From contig DASTOM010000044.1 in assembly GCA_035762545.1 (NCBI GenBank), positions 139,864-203,863 on the forward strand: a DNA stretch of 64,000 bases. Reading direction: 5' to 3'. The number at the start of each line of letters is the position of its first letter. Position 1 is the stretch's first letter. Of the stretch, positions 51,421 through 58,682 are shown in pieces. Origin of the DNA: JANQRA01 sp035762545 (lineage in GTDB: Bacteria > Actinomycetota > Acidimicrobiia > Spongiisociales > ZC4RG35). A model generated the notes under the pieces. That model saw nothing but the letters and a program-made list of their open reading frames with translations. It was not told the DNA's origin and did not search any database. The position numbers were made by a program, and so were the translations under genes.

Positions 51421-51852
51421 ATGAGGAATTGGACCGAGGGTGCCCTCGCCCTGATCATCGTGGTTGGGCTCGGAATCGGGTTGCTCTTCTTCTCCGGGCA
51501 GGGAATCGGAGACGGTGGGCCCGACACCACTCAGGCACCCATCGTGATCGACACCGACGCCGCGGCCCGGGGAGCCCTGGAAGCCGAGGCCCAGGGTTGT
51601 CTGCAATGCCACACAACCGACGGAACCCTCGCCTCCGGGCCCAGTTGGAAAGGGTTGGCCGGCTCGGTTCGCCCCTTGACCAACGGCGAGGAGGTCGTCG
51701 CTGACGACGCATACCTCTTCAACTCGATCGTCGATCCCGGGAATCAGATCGTCGACGGTTACGACGCCCTCATGCCCGAGTTCTACGCCGATCAACTCAA
51801 CGACGACCAGATCACCGACCTCGTCGAATTCATCAAGAGCCTGGCCGCCTAA
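51421..51852 (+). CDS. Membrane-anchored c-type cytochrome
   Basis: A 143-residue protein with an N-terminal membrane anchor (about residues 7-26, LALIIVVGLGIGLLFF) and one cytochrome c domain. The haem site is GCLQCHTTDG (C-x2-C-H near residue 61), and the axial Met is in YDALMPEFYADQ. GPSWKGLAGS follows the haem site as in small class I cytochromes. It probably carries electrons on the outer face of the membrane; partners are not visible. It diverges from the amidase gene. Confidence 0.9.
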   Translation: MRNWTEGALALIIVVGLGIGLLFFSGQGIGDGGPDTTQAPIVIDTDAAARGALEAEAQGCLQCHTTDGTLASGPSWKGLAGSVRPLTNGEEVVADDAYLFNSIVDPGNQIVDGYDALMPEFYADQLNDDQITDLVEFIKSLAA

Positions 51853-51862
51853 CGCCTATCGG

Positions 51863-51908
51863 CGAACCCCGGGTTGCTCAGCCCATATCCGGGTGAAATC
51901 CGCTGATG
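51863..51908. repeat. REP-like repeat family A copy 3 (reverse), left half of inverted pair
   Basis: It contains CCCCGGGTTG, TCAGCCCATAT and ATCCGCTGATG, the reverse complement of the unit at 1061-1111. It is paired head-to-head with copy 4 at 51932-51984, leaving 23 nt between them. Confidence 0.78.
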
Positions 51909-51931
51909 TTCGCTCTTGGTTCACTTTCAGG

Positions 51932-51984
51932 CGTAGTTGAGCGGATATGACCCATATATGGGCTGACGAACCCCGGGTTGCGGG
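51932..51984. repeat. REP-like repeat family A copy 4, right half of inverted pair
   Basis: TGAGCGGATATG, the palindrome CCCATATATGGG (51951-51962) and ACCCCGGGTTG match copy 1 at 41 of 47 positions by hand alignment. With copy 3 it could form a cruciform or RNA stem of about 45 bp. It ends 18 bp before the dnaK operator. Confidence 0.8.
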
Positions 51985-52002
51985 ATTAGCACATGACTCA
52001 AA

Positions 52003-52032
52003 CTTGATATAGAGCGACTCAAGTTGTACTAT
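52003..52032 (+). promoter_or_regulatory. dnaK promoter overlapping an HspR (HAIR) operator
   Basis: CTTGATA (52003-52009), 7 nt, then ACTCAAG (52017-52023) matches the HAIR consensus (CTTGAGT-N7-ACTCAAG) at 12 of 14 positions. A -35 box TTGATA (52004-52009) lies 17 nt from a -10 box TACTAT (52027-52032), so HspR bound to HAIR would cover the promoter. The predicted leader is about 35 nt, with GGAAGG before the dnaK ATG. Confidence 0.88.
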
Positions 52033-52073
52033 TGCGGGACACTCATAACCCGTGACTGGAAGGAAACAGAAGA

Positions 52074-53897
52074 ATGGCACGTGCCGTAGGAATCGACCTG
52101 GGTACCACCAACAGTGTCATCGCCGTTCTCGAGGGCGGTGACCCCACCGTCGTCGCCAACGCCGAAGGTGGCCGCACCACGCCCTCCATCGTCTCGTTCA
52201 AAGACGGAGAGGTTCTCGTCGGTGAGGTGGCGAAGCGTCAGGCGATCACCAACCCCGACCAGACCGTCCGGTCCGTGAAGCGTCACATCGGAAGCGACTG
52301 GTCCATCGACATCGATGGCAAGGACTACACGGCCCAGGAGATCTCGGCCCGCATCCTCATGAAGCTGAAGCGGGACGCCGAGTCGTACCTGGGCGACACC
52401 GTGACCGACGCCGTCATCACAGTTCCCGCCTATTTCAACGACGCCCAACGTCAGGCGACGAAGGAAGCCGGCCAGATCGCAGGCCTCAATGTCCTCAGGA
52501 TCATCAACGAGCCGACTGCTGCGTCTTTGGCGTACGGACTGGAGAAGGAGTCCGACGAGACCATCCTCGTGTTCGATCTCGGTGGAGGAACCTTCGACGT
52601 GTCCGTCCTCGAGATCGGCGACGGTGTGTTCGAGGTCAAGGCCACCTCCGGCGACACCCAACTCGGAGGCGACGACTGGGACCAGGCGGTGATCAACTGG
52701 CTCGTGAAGAGCTTCAAGGACGACCACGGAGTCGACCTCTCCGCCGACCGCATGGCCAGCCAGCGTCTCAAGGAAGCTGCGGAGAAGGCAAAGATCGAAC
52801 TCTCATCGGTCAGCGAGACCGAGGTCAACCTTCCATTCATCACCGCCACTGACGCAGGCCCACTGCACATGCAGTACAAGCTGACCCGATCCGAGTTCCA
52901 GAAGCTCACCGAAGACCTCCTCGACCGCACCAAGCGGCCGTTCGAGCAGGCGATCAAGGATGCCGGCATCACCGTCGACCAGATCGAACACGTCGTGATG
53001 GTCGGTGGATCAACCCGGATGCCCGCGGTACAGGAGTTGGTGAAGGAACTCACCGGAAAGGACCCGCACAAGGGAGTCAACCCCGACGAGGTCGTGGCTG
53101 CCGGAGCGGCGATCCAGGCGGGTGTGCTCAAGGGTGATGTCAAGGACATCCTCCTCCTCGACGTGACACCCCTCACACTCGGTGTCGAGACCAAGGGTGG
53201 TGTCATGACCCGGATGATCGAGCGGAACACGACGATCCCGACCAAGCGTTCGGAGATCTTCACCACCGCCGAGAACAACCAGCCCGAGGTAGAGATCAAC
53301 GTCCTCCAGGGTGAGCGGACCATGGCCAACGACAACAACAGTCTCGGCAAGTTCCGTCTGACCGGTTTGCCACCGGCCCCGATGGGCATCCCCCAGATCG
53401 AGGTCACGTTCGACATCGACGCCAACGGGATCGTCCACGTCAATGCCAAGGATCTGGCCACCAACAAAGAGCAGAAGATGACCATCACCGGTGGTACTGC
53501 CCTGGCCCAGGACGACATCGATCGCATGGTCAAGGACGCCGAGACCTACGCCGAGGAAGACGCCAAGCGTCGTGAGGCCGTCGAGACCCGCAATCAGGCT
53601 GAGTCCTTGGTCAACCAGACCGACAAGCTCATCGAGGAGTCGGGCGATCAAATGACCGACGACGAGAAGTCGAGTGTCGATGCCGCCAAGGACGCCCTCA
53701 AGGAAGTCCTGGCTGACTCCGAGGCAGACGCCGATGCGATTCGGGCCAAGATGGACGAACTGGTTTCGGCCAGCCAGGCCATGGCCACTCGTCTCTACCA
53801 ACAGGCCGCCGAGCAGCAGGCGGCGGCTAGCGGCGGAGATGGTCAGGCGGACGACGACGACGTCGTCGAGGCCGAGATCGTCGATGAGGATGAGTGA
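52074..53897 (+). CDS. dnaK: Chaperone DnaK (Hsp70)
   Basis: A 607-residue Hsp70. The ATPase domain starts MARAVGIDLGTTNSV and contains VPAYFNDAQRQATKEAG, LRIINEPTAASLAYG and LVFDLGGGTFDVS; the linker is DILLLDVTPLTLG, and the peptide-binding domain follows with GVMTRMIERNTTIPTK. The C-terminal lid ends in an acidic EIVDEDE tail (EEVD-like variant). Length and lack of the alpha-helical insertion of Gram-negative forms suit an actinobacterial DnaK. It is first in dnaK-grpE-dnaJ-hspR and is controlled by the HAIR promoter upstream. Confidence 0.97.
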   Translation: MARAVGIDLGTTNSVIAVLEGGDPTVVANAEGGRTTPSIVSFKDGEVLVGEVAKRQAITNPDQTVRSVKRHIGSDWSIDIDGKDYTAQEISARILMKLKRDAESYLGDTVTDAVITVPAYFNDAQRQATKEAGQIAGLNVLRIINEPTAASLAYGLEKESDETILVFDLGGGTFDVSVLEIGDGVFEVKATSGDTQLGGDDWDQAVINWLVKSFKDDHGVDLSADRMASQRLKEAAEKAKIELSSVSETEVNLPFITATDAGPLHMQYKLTRSEFQKLTEDLLDRTKRPFEQAIKDAGITVDQIEHVVMVGGSTRMPAVQELVKELTGKDPHKGVNPDEVVAAGAAIQAGVLKGDVKDILLLDVTPLTLGVETKGGVMTRMIERNTTIPTKRSEIFTTAENNQPEVEINVLQGERTMANDNNSLGKFRLTGLPPAPMGIPQIEVTFDIDANGIVHVNAKDLATNKEQKMTITGGTALAQDDIDRMVKDAETYAEEDAKRREAVETRNQAESLVNQTDKLIEESGDQMTDDEKSSVDAAKDALKEVLADSEADADAIRAKMDELVSASQAMATRLYQQAAEQQAAASGGDGQADDDDVVEAEIVDEDE

Positions 53898-54471
53898 ACA
53901 CACGCTGGAGCCGGCTGACGAGCTGATCGAGGCCGAGATCGTCGCGACTGCGGAGACGCCGACCCCGCACGATCTCGGACTCGAACTACCTGCGGATCAG
54001 GACCAGGCTGTGGCCGTCCTCCTCGGTGAGGTCAAGGCGGCGCGTGATGAAGCGTCGACCTATCTCGACGATCTCAAGAGGGTCGCCGCTGATTTCGACA
54101 ACTACCGGAAGAGGACCACGAAAGAGCGTGCCGTGATGCTCGATCGCGCCACCGAGAAGGTGGTCGCGGGTCTGATGCCGGTTCTCGACACCTTCGATGC
54201 CGCGCTCGCATCCGAGCCGCAGACGGACACTGAGAAGCAGTTGTACTCCGGCATGCTCAACACACGTGAACAGCTGATCAACTCACTGAAGAACGAGGGC
54301 TTGGAGGTCATCCCGACGGTTGGAGAGCCGTTCGACCCAGAGTTCCACGAACCCGTCGGTGCGCCAGCGGGAACAGGGACCCTCGTGGTCTCGGAGGAGC
54401 TGAGGCGGGGATACCGTCTGAACAACAAGGTGCTCAGAGCGGCTCTTGTGGTGCTGGAGGCGACTCCGTGA
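53884..54471 (+). CDS. grpE: Nucleotide exchange factor GrpE
   Basis: About 195 residues. A long N-terminal helix runs to the signature VAADFDNYRKRTTKERAVM. The C-terminal beta domain contains GLEVIPTVGEPFDPEFHEPVG and the end LRRGYRLNNKVLRAALVVL. It resets DnaK by driving ADP release. The start overlaps the dnaK 3' end (ATG 53884 or 53890), and the stop overlaps dnaJ by 4 bp, so stoichiometry is probably set by translational coupling. Confidence 0.94.
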   Translation: MRMSEHTLEPADELIEAEIVATAETPTPHDLGLELPADQDQAVAVLLGEVKAARDEASTYLDDLKRVAADFDNYRKRTTKERAVMLDRATEKVVAGLMPVLDTFDAALASEPQTDTEKQLYSGMLNTREQLINSLKNEGLEVIPTVGEPFDPEFHEPVGAPAGTGTLVVSEELRRGYRLNNKVLRAALVVLEATP

Positions 54472-55592
54472 ACCGGGACTGGCTCGAGAAGGACTTCTAC
54501 AAGGTCCTCGGGGTCGCCGAATCAGCAACCGCTGAGGAGATCAAGAAGGCGTACCGCCAGCTCGCCCAGAAGCACCACCCGGATGCGAACCCGGGCGACG
54601 CCAGTGCTGAGGAGAGGTTCAAGGAGATCTCCGAGGCTTACGCCACGCTGTCCGACGCGGAGCAGAGGAAAGAGTACGACCAGGTTCGTCGTCTGGCGGC
54701 CACGGGCGGTTTCCAGGGCTTCGGGGGTCAGGGAGGCGGATTCGGAGGCTTTGGCGGTCAGCAGGTCAGGGTCGAAGACCTCCAGGACCTCCTGGGTGGG
54801 TTCGGGGGAATCGGGGACCTGTTCGGTTTCGGGTCGCAACGGGGTGGTGGCCCGTCGCGTGGTGCGGACGTCTCGGCCGAGCTCACGATCGGGTTCGAGG
54901 ACGCGGCCTTCGGAGTCGAGACCGAGGTCGTCGTCGAGGGACCTGCGCCGTGTTCGAGATGCTCCGGATCCGGAGCCGAGCCCGGAACGCCCGTGACCAC
55001 CTGTCCGACATGTGGCGGGCGCGGGATGGTTGCCCAAAACCAGGGCTTCTTCAGCTTCTCCCAGCCCTGCCCCCAGTGTCACGGCTCGGGCAAGCTCATC
55101 GAAGACAGATGCAGTCAATGTCGCGGGTCAGGTTCCGAGAACCGACGCCGTCAGGTCCGCCTGCGCGTCCCCGCAGGAATCACCGACGGACAGACTCTCC
55201 GGCTTCGCGGAAAGGGCTCACCGGGAGCATTCGGCGGACCGGCTGGGGACCTCATGGTGAGGGTCCGGGTCGCTCCAAGCCGGGTTTTCGGCCGTCGCGA
55301 CAACGACCTGACGCTGAAAGTCCCGATCACCTACACAGAAGCTGCCCTGGGAACGAAGATCGACGTGCCGACACTCAACGGAGGCGTCAAAGTCAAGATC
55401 CCGGCGGGGACCCCGACCGGGAAGACGTTCCGGGTCCGCGGGAAGGGGATCAGCCCCGAGCGAGGCCGCCAGGGCGACCTGTTGGTGACCGTCGAAGTCG
55501 CCGTTCCCAAGAAGGTGTCCAAAGACGAGAAGAAGATCCTCGAGGAATTGGCGACACATGAGACCGACGACATCCGGTCTCATCTGAGATGA
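54468..55592 (+). CDS. dnaJ: Chaperone DnaJ (Hsp40)
   Basis: A 374-residue type I J-protein. The J domain (residues about 7-72) has the HPD motif in QKHHPDANPGD. A Gly/Phe-rich region (QGFGGQGGGFGGFGG) follows. Four zinc-binding CxxCxGxG repeats (CSRCSGSG, CPTCGGRG, CPQCHGSG, CSQCRGSG) lie at about 160-225, and the C-terminal substrate-binding domains contain GKGSPGAFGGPAGDLMV. Start GTG 54468 overlaps the grpE TGA. Confidence 0.96.
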   Translation: MNRDWLEKDFYKVLGVAESATAEEIKKAYRQLAQKHHPDANPGDASAEERFKEISEAYATLSDAEQRKEYDQVRRLAATGGFQGFGGQGGGFGGFGGQQVRVEDLQDLLGGFGGIGDLFGFGSQRGGGPSRGADVSAELTIGFEDAAFGVETEVVVEGPAPCSRCSGSGAEPGTPVTTCPTCGGRGMVAQNQGFFSFSQPCPQCHGSGKLIEDRCSQCRGSGSENRRRQVRLRVPAGITDGQTLRLRGKGSPGAFGGPAGDLMVRVRVAPSRVFGRRDNDLTLKVPITYTEAALGTKIDVPTLNGGVKVKIPAGTPTGKTFRVRGKGISPERGRQGDLLVTVEVAVPKKVSKDEKKILEELATHETDDIRSHLR

Positions 55593-55605
55593 TGGACGTG
55601 ACGAA

Positions 55606-55983
55606 ATGACAGATTCGACCAGAGCAGTCTTTGTGATCTCGGTTGCGGCTGAACTCGCCGGCATGCACCCACAGACCCTGCGGATCTACGAGCGCAAGGG
55701 CCTGATCGATCCGTTCCGTACCCCTGGGGGGACGCGCCGCTACTCACAAGAGGACATCGAGCGGCTCCAGCTGATCCAGGACATGACCGCCGAGGGAATG
55801 AATCTCGAAGGCGTGCGCCGTGTCCTGGCTCTCCAGGAGGAGAACCGACGGCTCAAGAAGAAGCTCGACCGCCTACGCGACAAGATCGAGGAGATGGAGG
55901 AGGCAGCCGAAGTCGCGGGCCGAGCTCCCGAGATCGTCCTGCGCAGCCAGATCCGAACGATCTACGGGAGCCAGGAGGCGTGA
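55606..55983 (+). CDS. hspR: HspR, MerR-family repressor of the heat-shock operon
   Basis: A 125-residue MerR-type regulator. The helix-turn-helix/wing is MHPQTLRIYERKGLIDP and TPGGTRRYSQEDIERLQLI (about residues 19-58), followed by a coiled coil ENRRLKKKLDRLRDKIEEMEEA for dimerisation. It is the classical fourth gene of actinobacterial dnaK operons; HspR uses DnaK as co-repressor and binds HAIR sites. Both the dnaK promoter and the clpB upstream region here carry such sites. Confidence 0.95.
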   Translation: MTDSTRAVFVISVAAELAGMHPQTLRIYERKGLIDPFRTPGGTRRYSQEDIERLQLIQDMTAEGMNLEGVRRVLALQEENRRLKKKLDRLRDKIEEMEEAAEVAGRAPEIVLRSQIRTIYGSQEA

Positions 55984-56252
55984 GCGGCTCCTACGAGGGC
56001 CCCATCAGGATCTTCGGCGGTGACGGCGTCTTACTCACCACCGGACAGGCATTGCTCGAGATCGATCCCGATCACGGCAATTGGACCGGGATCGTTCAAA
56101 CGCTGCGAGGAGCCGCAGTCGCCGGCAAAGCTCTCGTCGTCGAGCTCGAGGTTCCCGACGGTTGGAAGGCGCGAGCACAACTCACGCCGCGGGGCGAGGT
56201 CGGCGACCGGGCCCAGTCGAACGTCACCGGTTTCGGCGCACCTCCATTCTGA
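55980..56252 (+). CDS. Small conserved protein after hspR, unknown function
   Basis: A 90-residue protein starting at GTG 55980, overlapping the hspR stop by 4 bp. It is beta-rich: SYEGPIRIFGGDGVLLTTGQALLEIDP, then WTGIVQTLRGAAVAGKALVVELEVPDG, ending with GFGAPPF. There is no signal or membrane segment and no recognised family. The overlap implies co-expression with the chaperone operon, but no link to heat shock can be inferred from the sequence itself. Confidence 0.7.
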   Translation: MSGSYEGPIRIFGGDGVLLTTGQALLEIDPDHGNWTGIVQTLRGAAVAGKALVVELEVPDGWKARAQLTPRGEVGDRAQSNVTGFGAPPF

Positions 56253-56293
56253 TTGGCATAGGCTCGCCGCCGGCCCCACGGTTAGGAGACACG

Positions 56294-56479
56294 ATGGGAT
56301 GGAAGGACTGGTTCAACAAGGGCAAGAAAGCCGCCGCTGAGAACAAGGATGCCGTTCAGGGCGGCATCGACAAAGCGGGCGACTTCGTCGACGAGAAGAC
56401 CGGTGGTCAGCACGCCGAACACGTCGACAAAGGCCAGCAGGCCGCCAAGGACTACGTAGAAGGCCTTCCCGAGGAGTAG
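56294..56479 (+). CDS. Rv0909/MT0933-type small antitoxin-like protein
   Basis: A 61-residue, highly charged, probably disordered/helical protein (MGWKDWFNKGKKAAAENK, then GIDKAGDFVDEKTGGQHAEHVDKGQQAAKD). The GIDKAGD-V/I-DEKTGG core is the signature of the MT0933 antitoxin family (Rv0909 of M. tuberculosis). In that case the toxin is an SRPBCC-fold protein encoded beside it; here a SRPBCC gene lies 0.5 kb downstream but belongs to another subgroup and operon. GGAG lies 7-8 nt upstream of the ATG. It is too short for most gene finders. Confidence 0.78.
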   Translation: MGWKDWFNKGKKAAAENKDAVQGGIDKAGDFVDEKTGGQHAEHVDKGQQAAKDYVEGLPEE

Positions 56480-56500
56480 CCACTCCCCACCGTCCGTTTA

Positions 56501-56552
56501 GCCCAGGGCTGTAGACGTCGCTCAGCGATGTCTACAGCCCTGGGTCGCGTTT
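56501..56552. repeat. REP-like repeat family B copy 2 (perfect hairpin)
   Basis: CCCAGGGCTGTAGAC (56502-56516) and its exact reverse complement GTCTACAGCCCTGGG (56530-56544) form a 15-bp stem with a 13-nt loop, followed by TCGCGTTT. It shares about 41 of 48 positions with copy 1 at 11125-11177. It separates the antitoxin-like gene from the arsR promoter. Confidence 0.78.
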
Positions 56553-56586
56553 AGAGGGCCTCCGACGATGCCCTCCTCTTCTGTGG

Positions 56587-56614
56587 TTGACATATGCTTA
56601 TATACGAATATATT
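56587..56614 (+). promoter_or_regulatory. Promoter of the arsR operon, probably leaderless
   Basis: A consensus -35 TTGACA (56587-56592), 16 nt, and a -10 TATATT (56609-56614) sit immediately before the arsR ATG at 56623, so transcription would start at or within a few bases of the start codon. The spacer is an AT-rich, partly symmetric run (ATATGCTTATAT... CGAATATAT) in an otherwise GC-rich region, a likely autoregulatory operator. Confidence 0.75.
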
Positions 56615-56622
56615 ACTCCATC

Positions 56623-56961
56623 ATGGCGAGAGCAGCCACCACAGCCGATGCCTTCAATGCGATCGCCGAGCCGAGAAGGCGCGAGATCGTGGAGCTGCTG
56701 GGCGATCGTGAGCTATCGGTCAACGAGATCGTGGGAGGCATGCCCCTCTCCCAACCCCAGGTGTCCAAGCACCTCCATGTGCTCAAGGAGGTGGGTGTGG
56801 TGCAGTCACGCAAGGACGGGCGACAGCGGCTCTATCGCCTCGATGCCACCTCGCTTCGGCCGATCCACGACTGGGTAAGCGGGTTCGAGCGTCTCTGGAA
56901 CGAGCGTCTCGACAGGCTCGACAGCTACCTCGATGAGGCGCAGAGAAAGGAAATGCGATGA
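56623..56961 (+). CDS. ArsR-family transcriptional regulator
   Basis: A 112-residue winged-helix repressor: TADAFNAIAEPRRREIVELLGDRELSVNEIV, then the recognition helix PLSQPQVSKHLHVLKEVGVV and wing SRKDGRQRLYRLDATSLRPI. No metal-binding Cys pair is present, as in the ArsR group that accompanies AHSA1 genes. The start is ATG 56623: the in-frame TTG at 56587 is the -35 box. It overlaps the SRPBCC gene by 4 bp and probably represses its own operon. Confidence 0.93.
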   Translation: MARAATTADAFNAIAEPRRREIVELLGDRELSVNEIVGGMPLSQPQVSKHLHVLKEVGVVQSRKDGRQRLYRLDATSLRPIHDWVSGFERLWNERLDRLDSYLDEAQRKEMR

Positions 56962-57461
56962 GGACGAGAATCGACCGCACAGGATCTGCGGAGATCAGCC
57001 TGCCCTCGGACACCGAGATCAAGATGGTGCGCAAGTTCGACGCCCCGGCTGAGTTGGTGTTCGAGGTGTGGACGACTCCCGAGCACGTGCGCAACTGGTG
57101 GGGCTACCCCGAGCATCCAATGACGGAGTGCACCATCGACCTCAAAGTCGGAGGCGAGTATCGCTACGCCGCCGACATCCCTGACTTCGGTGAGATGGCC
57201 TTCCGCGGCGTGTTCAAGGAGATCGACCGACCGAATCGTCTCGTGGCAACGGAGATCTACGAGGCCTTCCCGGACAATGAAGGGGTCAACACCTTGACCC
57301 TCACCGAGGAGGACGGAGTCACGACGATGGTCGTCATCATGGCCTACCGTGATCGGGAGACTCGCGATGCGGTGATCGAGTCGGGGATGGAGCACGGTCT
57401 GCAGGTCAGCCTCAACCGCGTCGACGCCGTGCTCGCCGGCTTGACCGAGGATGGTGCCTGA
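56958..57461 (+). CDS. SRPBCC (AHSA1-like) protein
   Basis: A 167-residue START/Bet v1-like protein: MVRKFDAPAELVFEVWTTPEHVRNWWGY is the conserved AHSA1 opening, with FRGVFKEIDRPNRLVATEIYE in the middle and a C-terminal helix ESGMEHGLQVSLNRVDAVLAGL. It probably binds a hydrophobic ligand. It is co-expressed with the upstream ArsR and downstream VOC genes by 4-bp and 1-bp overlaps, an arrangement common in actinobacteria. Confidence 0.9.
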   Translation: MRTRIDRTGSAEISLPSDTEIKMVRKFDAPAELVFEVWTTPEHVRNWWGYPEHPMTECTIDLKVGGEYRYAADIPDFGEMAFRGVFKEIDRPNRLVATEIYEAFPDNEGVNTLTLTEEDGVTTMVVIMAYRDRETRDAVIESGMEHGLQVSLNRVDAVLAGLTEDGA

Positions 57462-57901
57462 TGGTGAACATGAGTCTCGAGGTCATCGTGCTCCCCGTCA
57501 CTGATGTCGACCGGGCCAAGGATTTCTACGCCAACAAACTCGGGTTCAACCTCGATGTGGACCATGCGGCCGGCGATCAGTTCCGGGTGGTGCAGTTCAC
57601 GCCACCCGGATCGGCCTGTTCGGTCACCTTCGGGGTCGGCCTGGGCGAGACCACCGCGGCCCCGGTCAAGGGGATCCATCTCTGTGTTGCCGACATCGAA
57701 GTGGCGGTCACCGAACTTCAAGGCCGAGGTGTGGAGGTCGCCCCGATCCGTCACATGGGTCCCAATGGATGGGAGGACGGCCCCGACCCGGAGCGTCGCA
57801 AGTATGGGTCGTACTCGTTCTTCACCGACCCAGATGACAACGGCTGGGTCCTCCAGGAGGTCGGTGCCATCTCGACGCGTGAGGAGCGACACACCGACTG
57901 A
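57461..57901 (+). CDS. VOC/glyoxalase-fold protein
   Basis: A 146-residue protein of two beta-alpha-beta3 modules. EVIVLPVTDVDRAKDFYANKLGFNLDVDH is the first and GIHLCVADIEVAVTELQGRGVEVAPIRH the second; FFTDPDDNGWVLQEV provides the usual final strand with the metal-site Glu. It may be a dioxygenase, a bleomycin/fosfomycin-resistance-like or a glyoxalase-like enzyme; the substrate is unknown. It is the last gene of the arsR operon. Confidence 0.9.
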   Translation: MVNMSLEVIVLPVTDVDRAKDFYANKLGFNLDVDHAAGDQFRVVQFTPPGSACSVTFGVGLGETTAAPVKGIHLCVADIEVAVTELQGRGVEVAPIRHMGPNGWEDGPDPERRKYGSYSFFTDPDDNGWVLQEVGAISTREERHTD

Positions 57902-57956
57902 TGGTGGCTCCCGAGGCTGATTCGGTTCAGACGGAGAGACTGCGTTAGACCCGGGG

Positions 57957-58318
57957 GCCGTCAGCACGATCCGGCGATCACTCCGACCTCCCACACCACT
58001 GCGCCCTCCTCTCCGCAGCCTCTCGAGGGCCCCCTTCCAACCCGACGTGCGAGAGGCCGTCGACCGGTTGCTCGCCGACGAACGGCCCCTCGATGCGAAC
58101 ACACCATGCAACTGCATCCCGGCGCTCGACTATCCGGAGACAACCGATGCGGAAGGCGGCAACTGGTATGACGACGACCGCATCGTGTTTGGGGTCGTCG
58201 TGGGGGACGAAGCGGTCGCCCTTCCCAAACACCAGATGGAAGTCCACGAGATGGTCAACCTCACTCTTGGATGGCGGGAACTGGGCATCCCCTGGTGTGG
58301 GGTCCGATCGGCTCGTGA
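57957..58318 (+). pseudogene. 3'-truncated remnant of a DUF3179-family gene
   Basis: In one frame, about residues from base 58047 on read REAVDRLLADERPLD, then IPALDYPETTDAEGGNWYDDDR, IVFGVVVGDEAVALPKHQME and VHEMVNLTLGWRELGIPWC. This is the middle of a DUF3179 domain (D-D-R-I-V-F-G-V, A-x-P-K, H-E-M-V-N). The expected L-C-G-S block and the whole C-terminal half are missing: after about 58310 the frame only reads antisense to the SpoIIAA-like gene. No convincing N-terminus is seen upstream. A GTG frame 58047-58544 exists but is chimeric, so this is called a remnant. Confidence 0.65.
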
Positions 58319-58319
58319 G

Positions 58320-58682
58320 TCAGCTGGCCAGCCAATCCGTGGCCGCGTCGAGCTCGGACATCGGAAAGACCCTCACCTCGCCAGGCATCAAGAACCCGAA
58401 TCCTTTGACGAGCCCTCGATACACGGTGTGGTCGCTGACCAATGCAATCTTGTCGAAGTCGCTCCAGTGGTGCGCTCCGAGTTTGGCATCGTCCATCGCC
58501 GCATCGGCGCTGTAGCCTTCGAACTCGTCGCCGAATATGAGTAGGAACTTCGCCTTTCCATCGCCCTCAGTCGCTTTTGAAACGGCGGGGATCAGTACCG
58601 ACTCGTAGTCGTCCGCGGTGACAGTGCCACTGGCCTTCGCTCCGATGACGCCTTCCGGAAGGTCTGTGAGTATCTCGATCAT
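58320..58682 (-). CDS. SpoIIAA-like (STAS-related) protein
   Basis: A 120-residue single-domain protein. MIEILTDLPEGVIGAKASGTVTADDYESVLIPAV is the standard opening of the SpoIIAA-like/DUF3478 family, followed by KFLLIFGDEFEGYSADAAMDDAKLGAHHWSDFDKIALVSD and FFLMPGEVRVF-like GFLMPGEVRVFPMSELDAATDWL. The family is a stand-alone STAS relative of unknown function, seen in lipid-binding or stress contexts. Its 3' end lies at the break point of the DUF3179 remnant. Confidence 0.88.
   Translation of the reverse strand: MIEILTDLPEGVIGAKASGTVTADDYESVLIPAVSKATEGDGKAKFLLIFGDEFEGYSADAAMDDAKLGAHHWSDFDKIALVSDHTVYRGLVKGFGFLMPGEVRVFPMSELDAATDWLAS

Noticed and set aside
56958..57461. SRPBCC protein as the toxin partner of the MT0933-like antitoxin
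   Set aside because: It is an AHSA1-type protein in an ArsR-led operon with its own promoter and a repeat hairpin in between.
58047..58544. A 165-codon GTG-start frame as an intact gene
   Set aside because: Only its first half is DUF3179-like; the second half is antisense to the SpoIIAA-like gene. Treated as a remnant.
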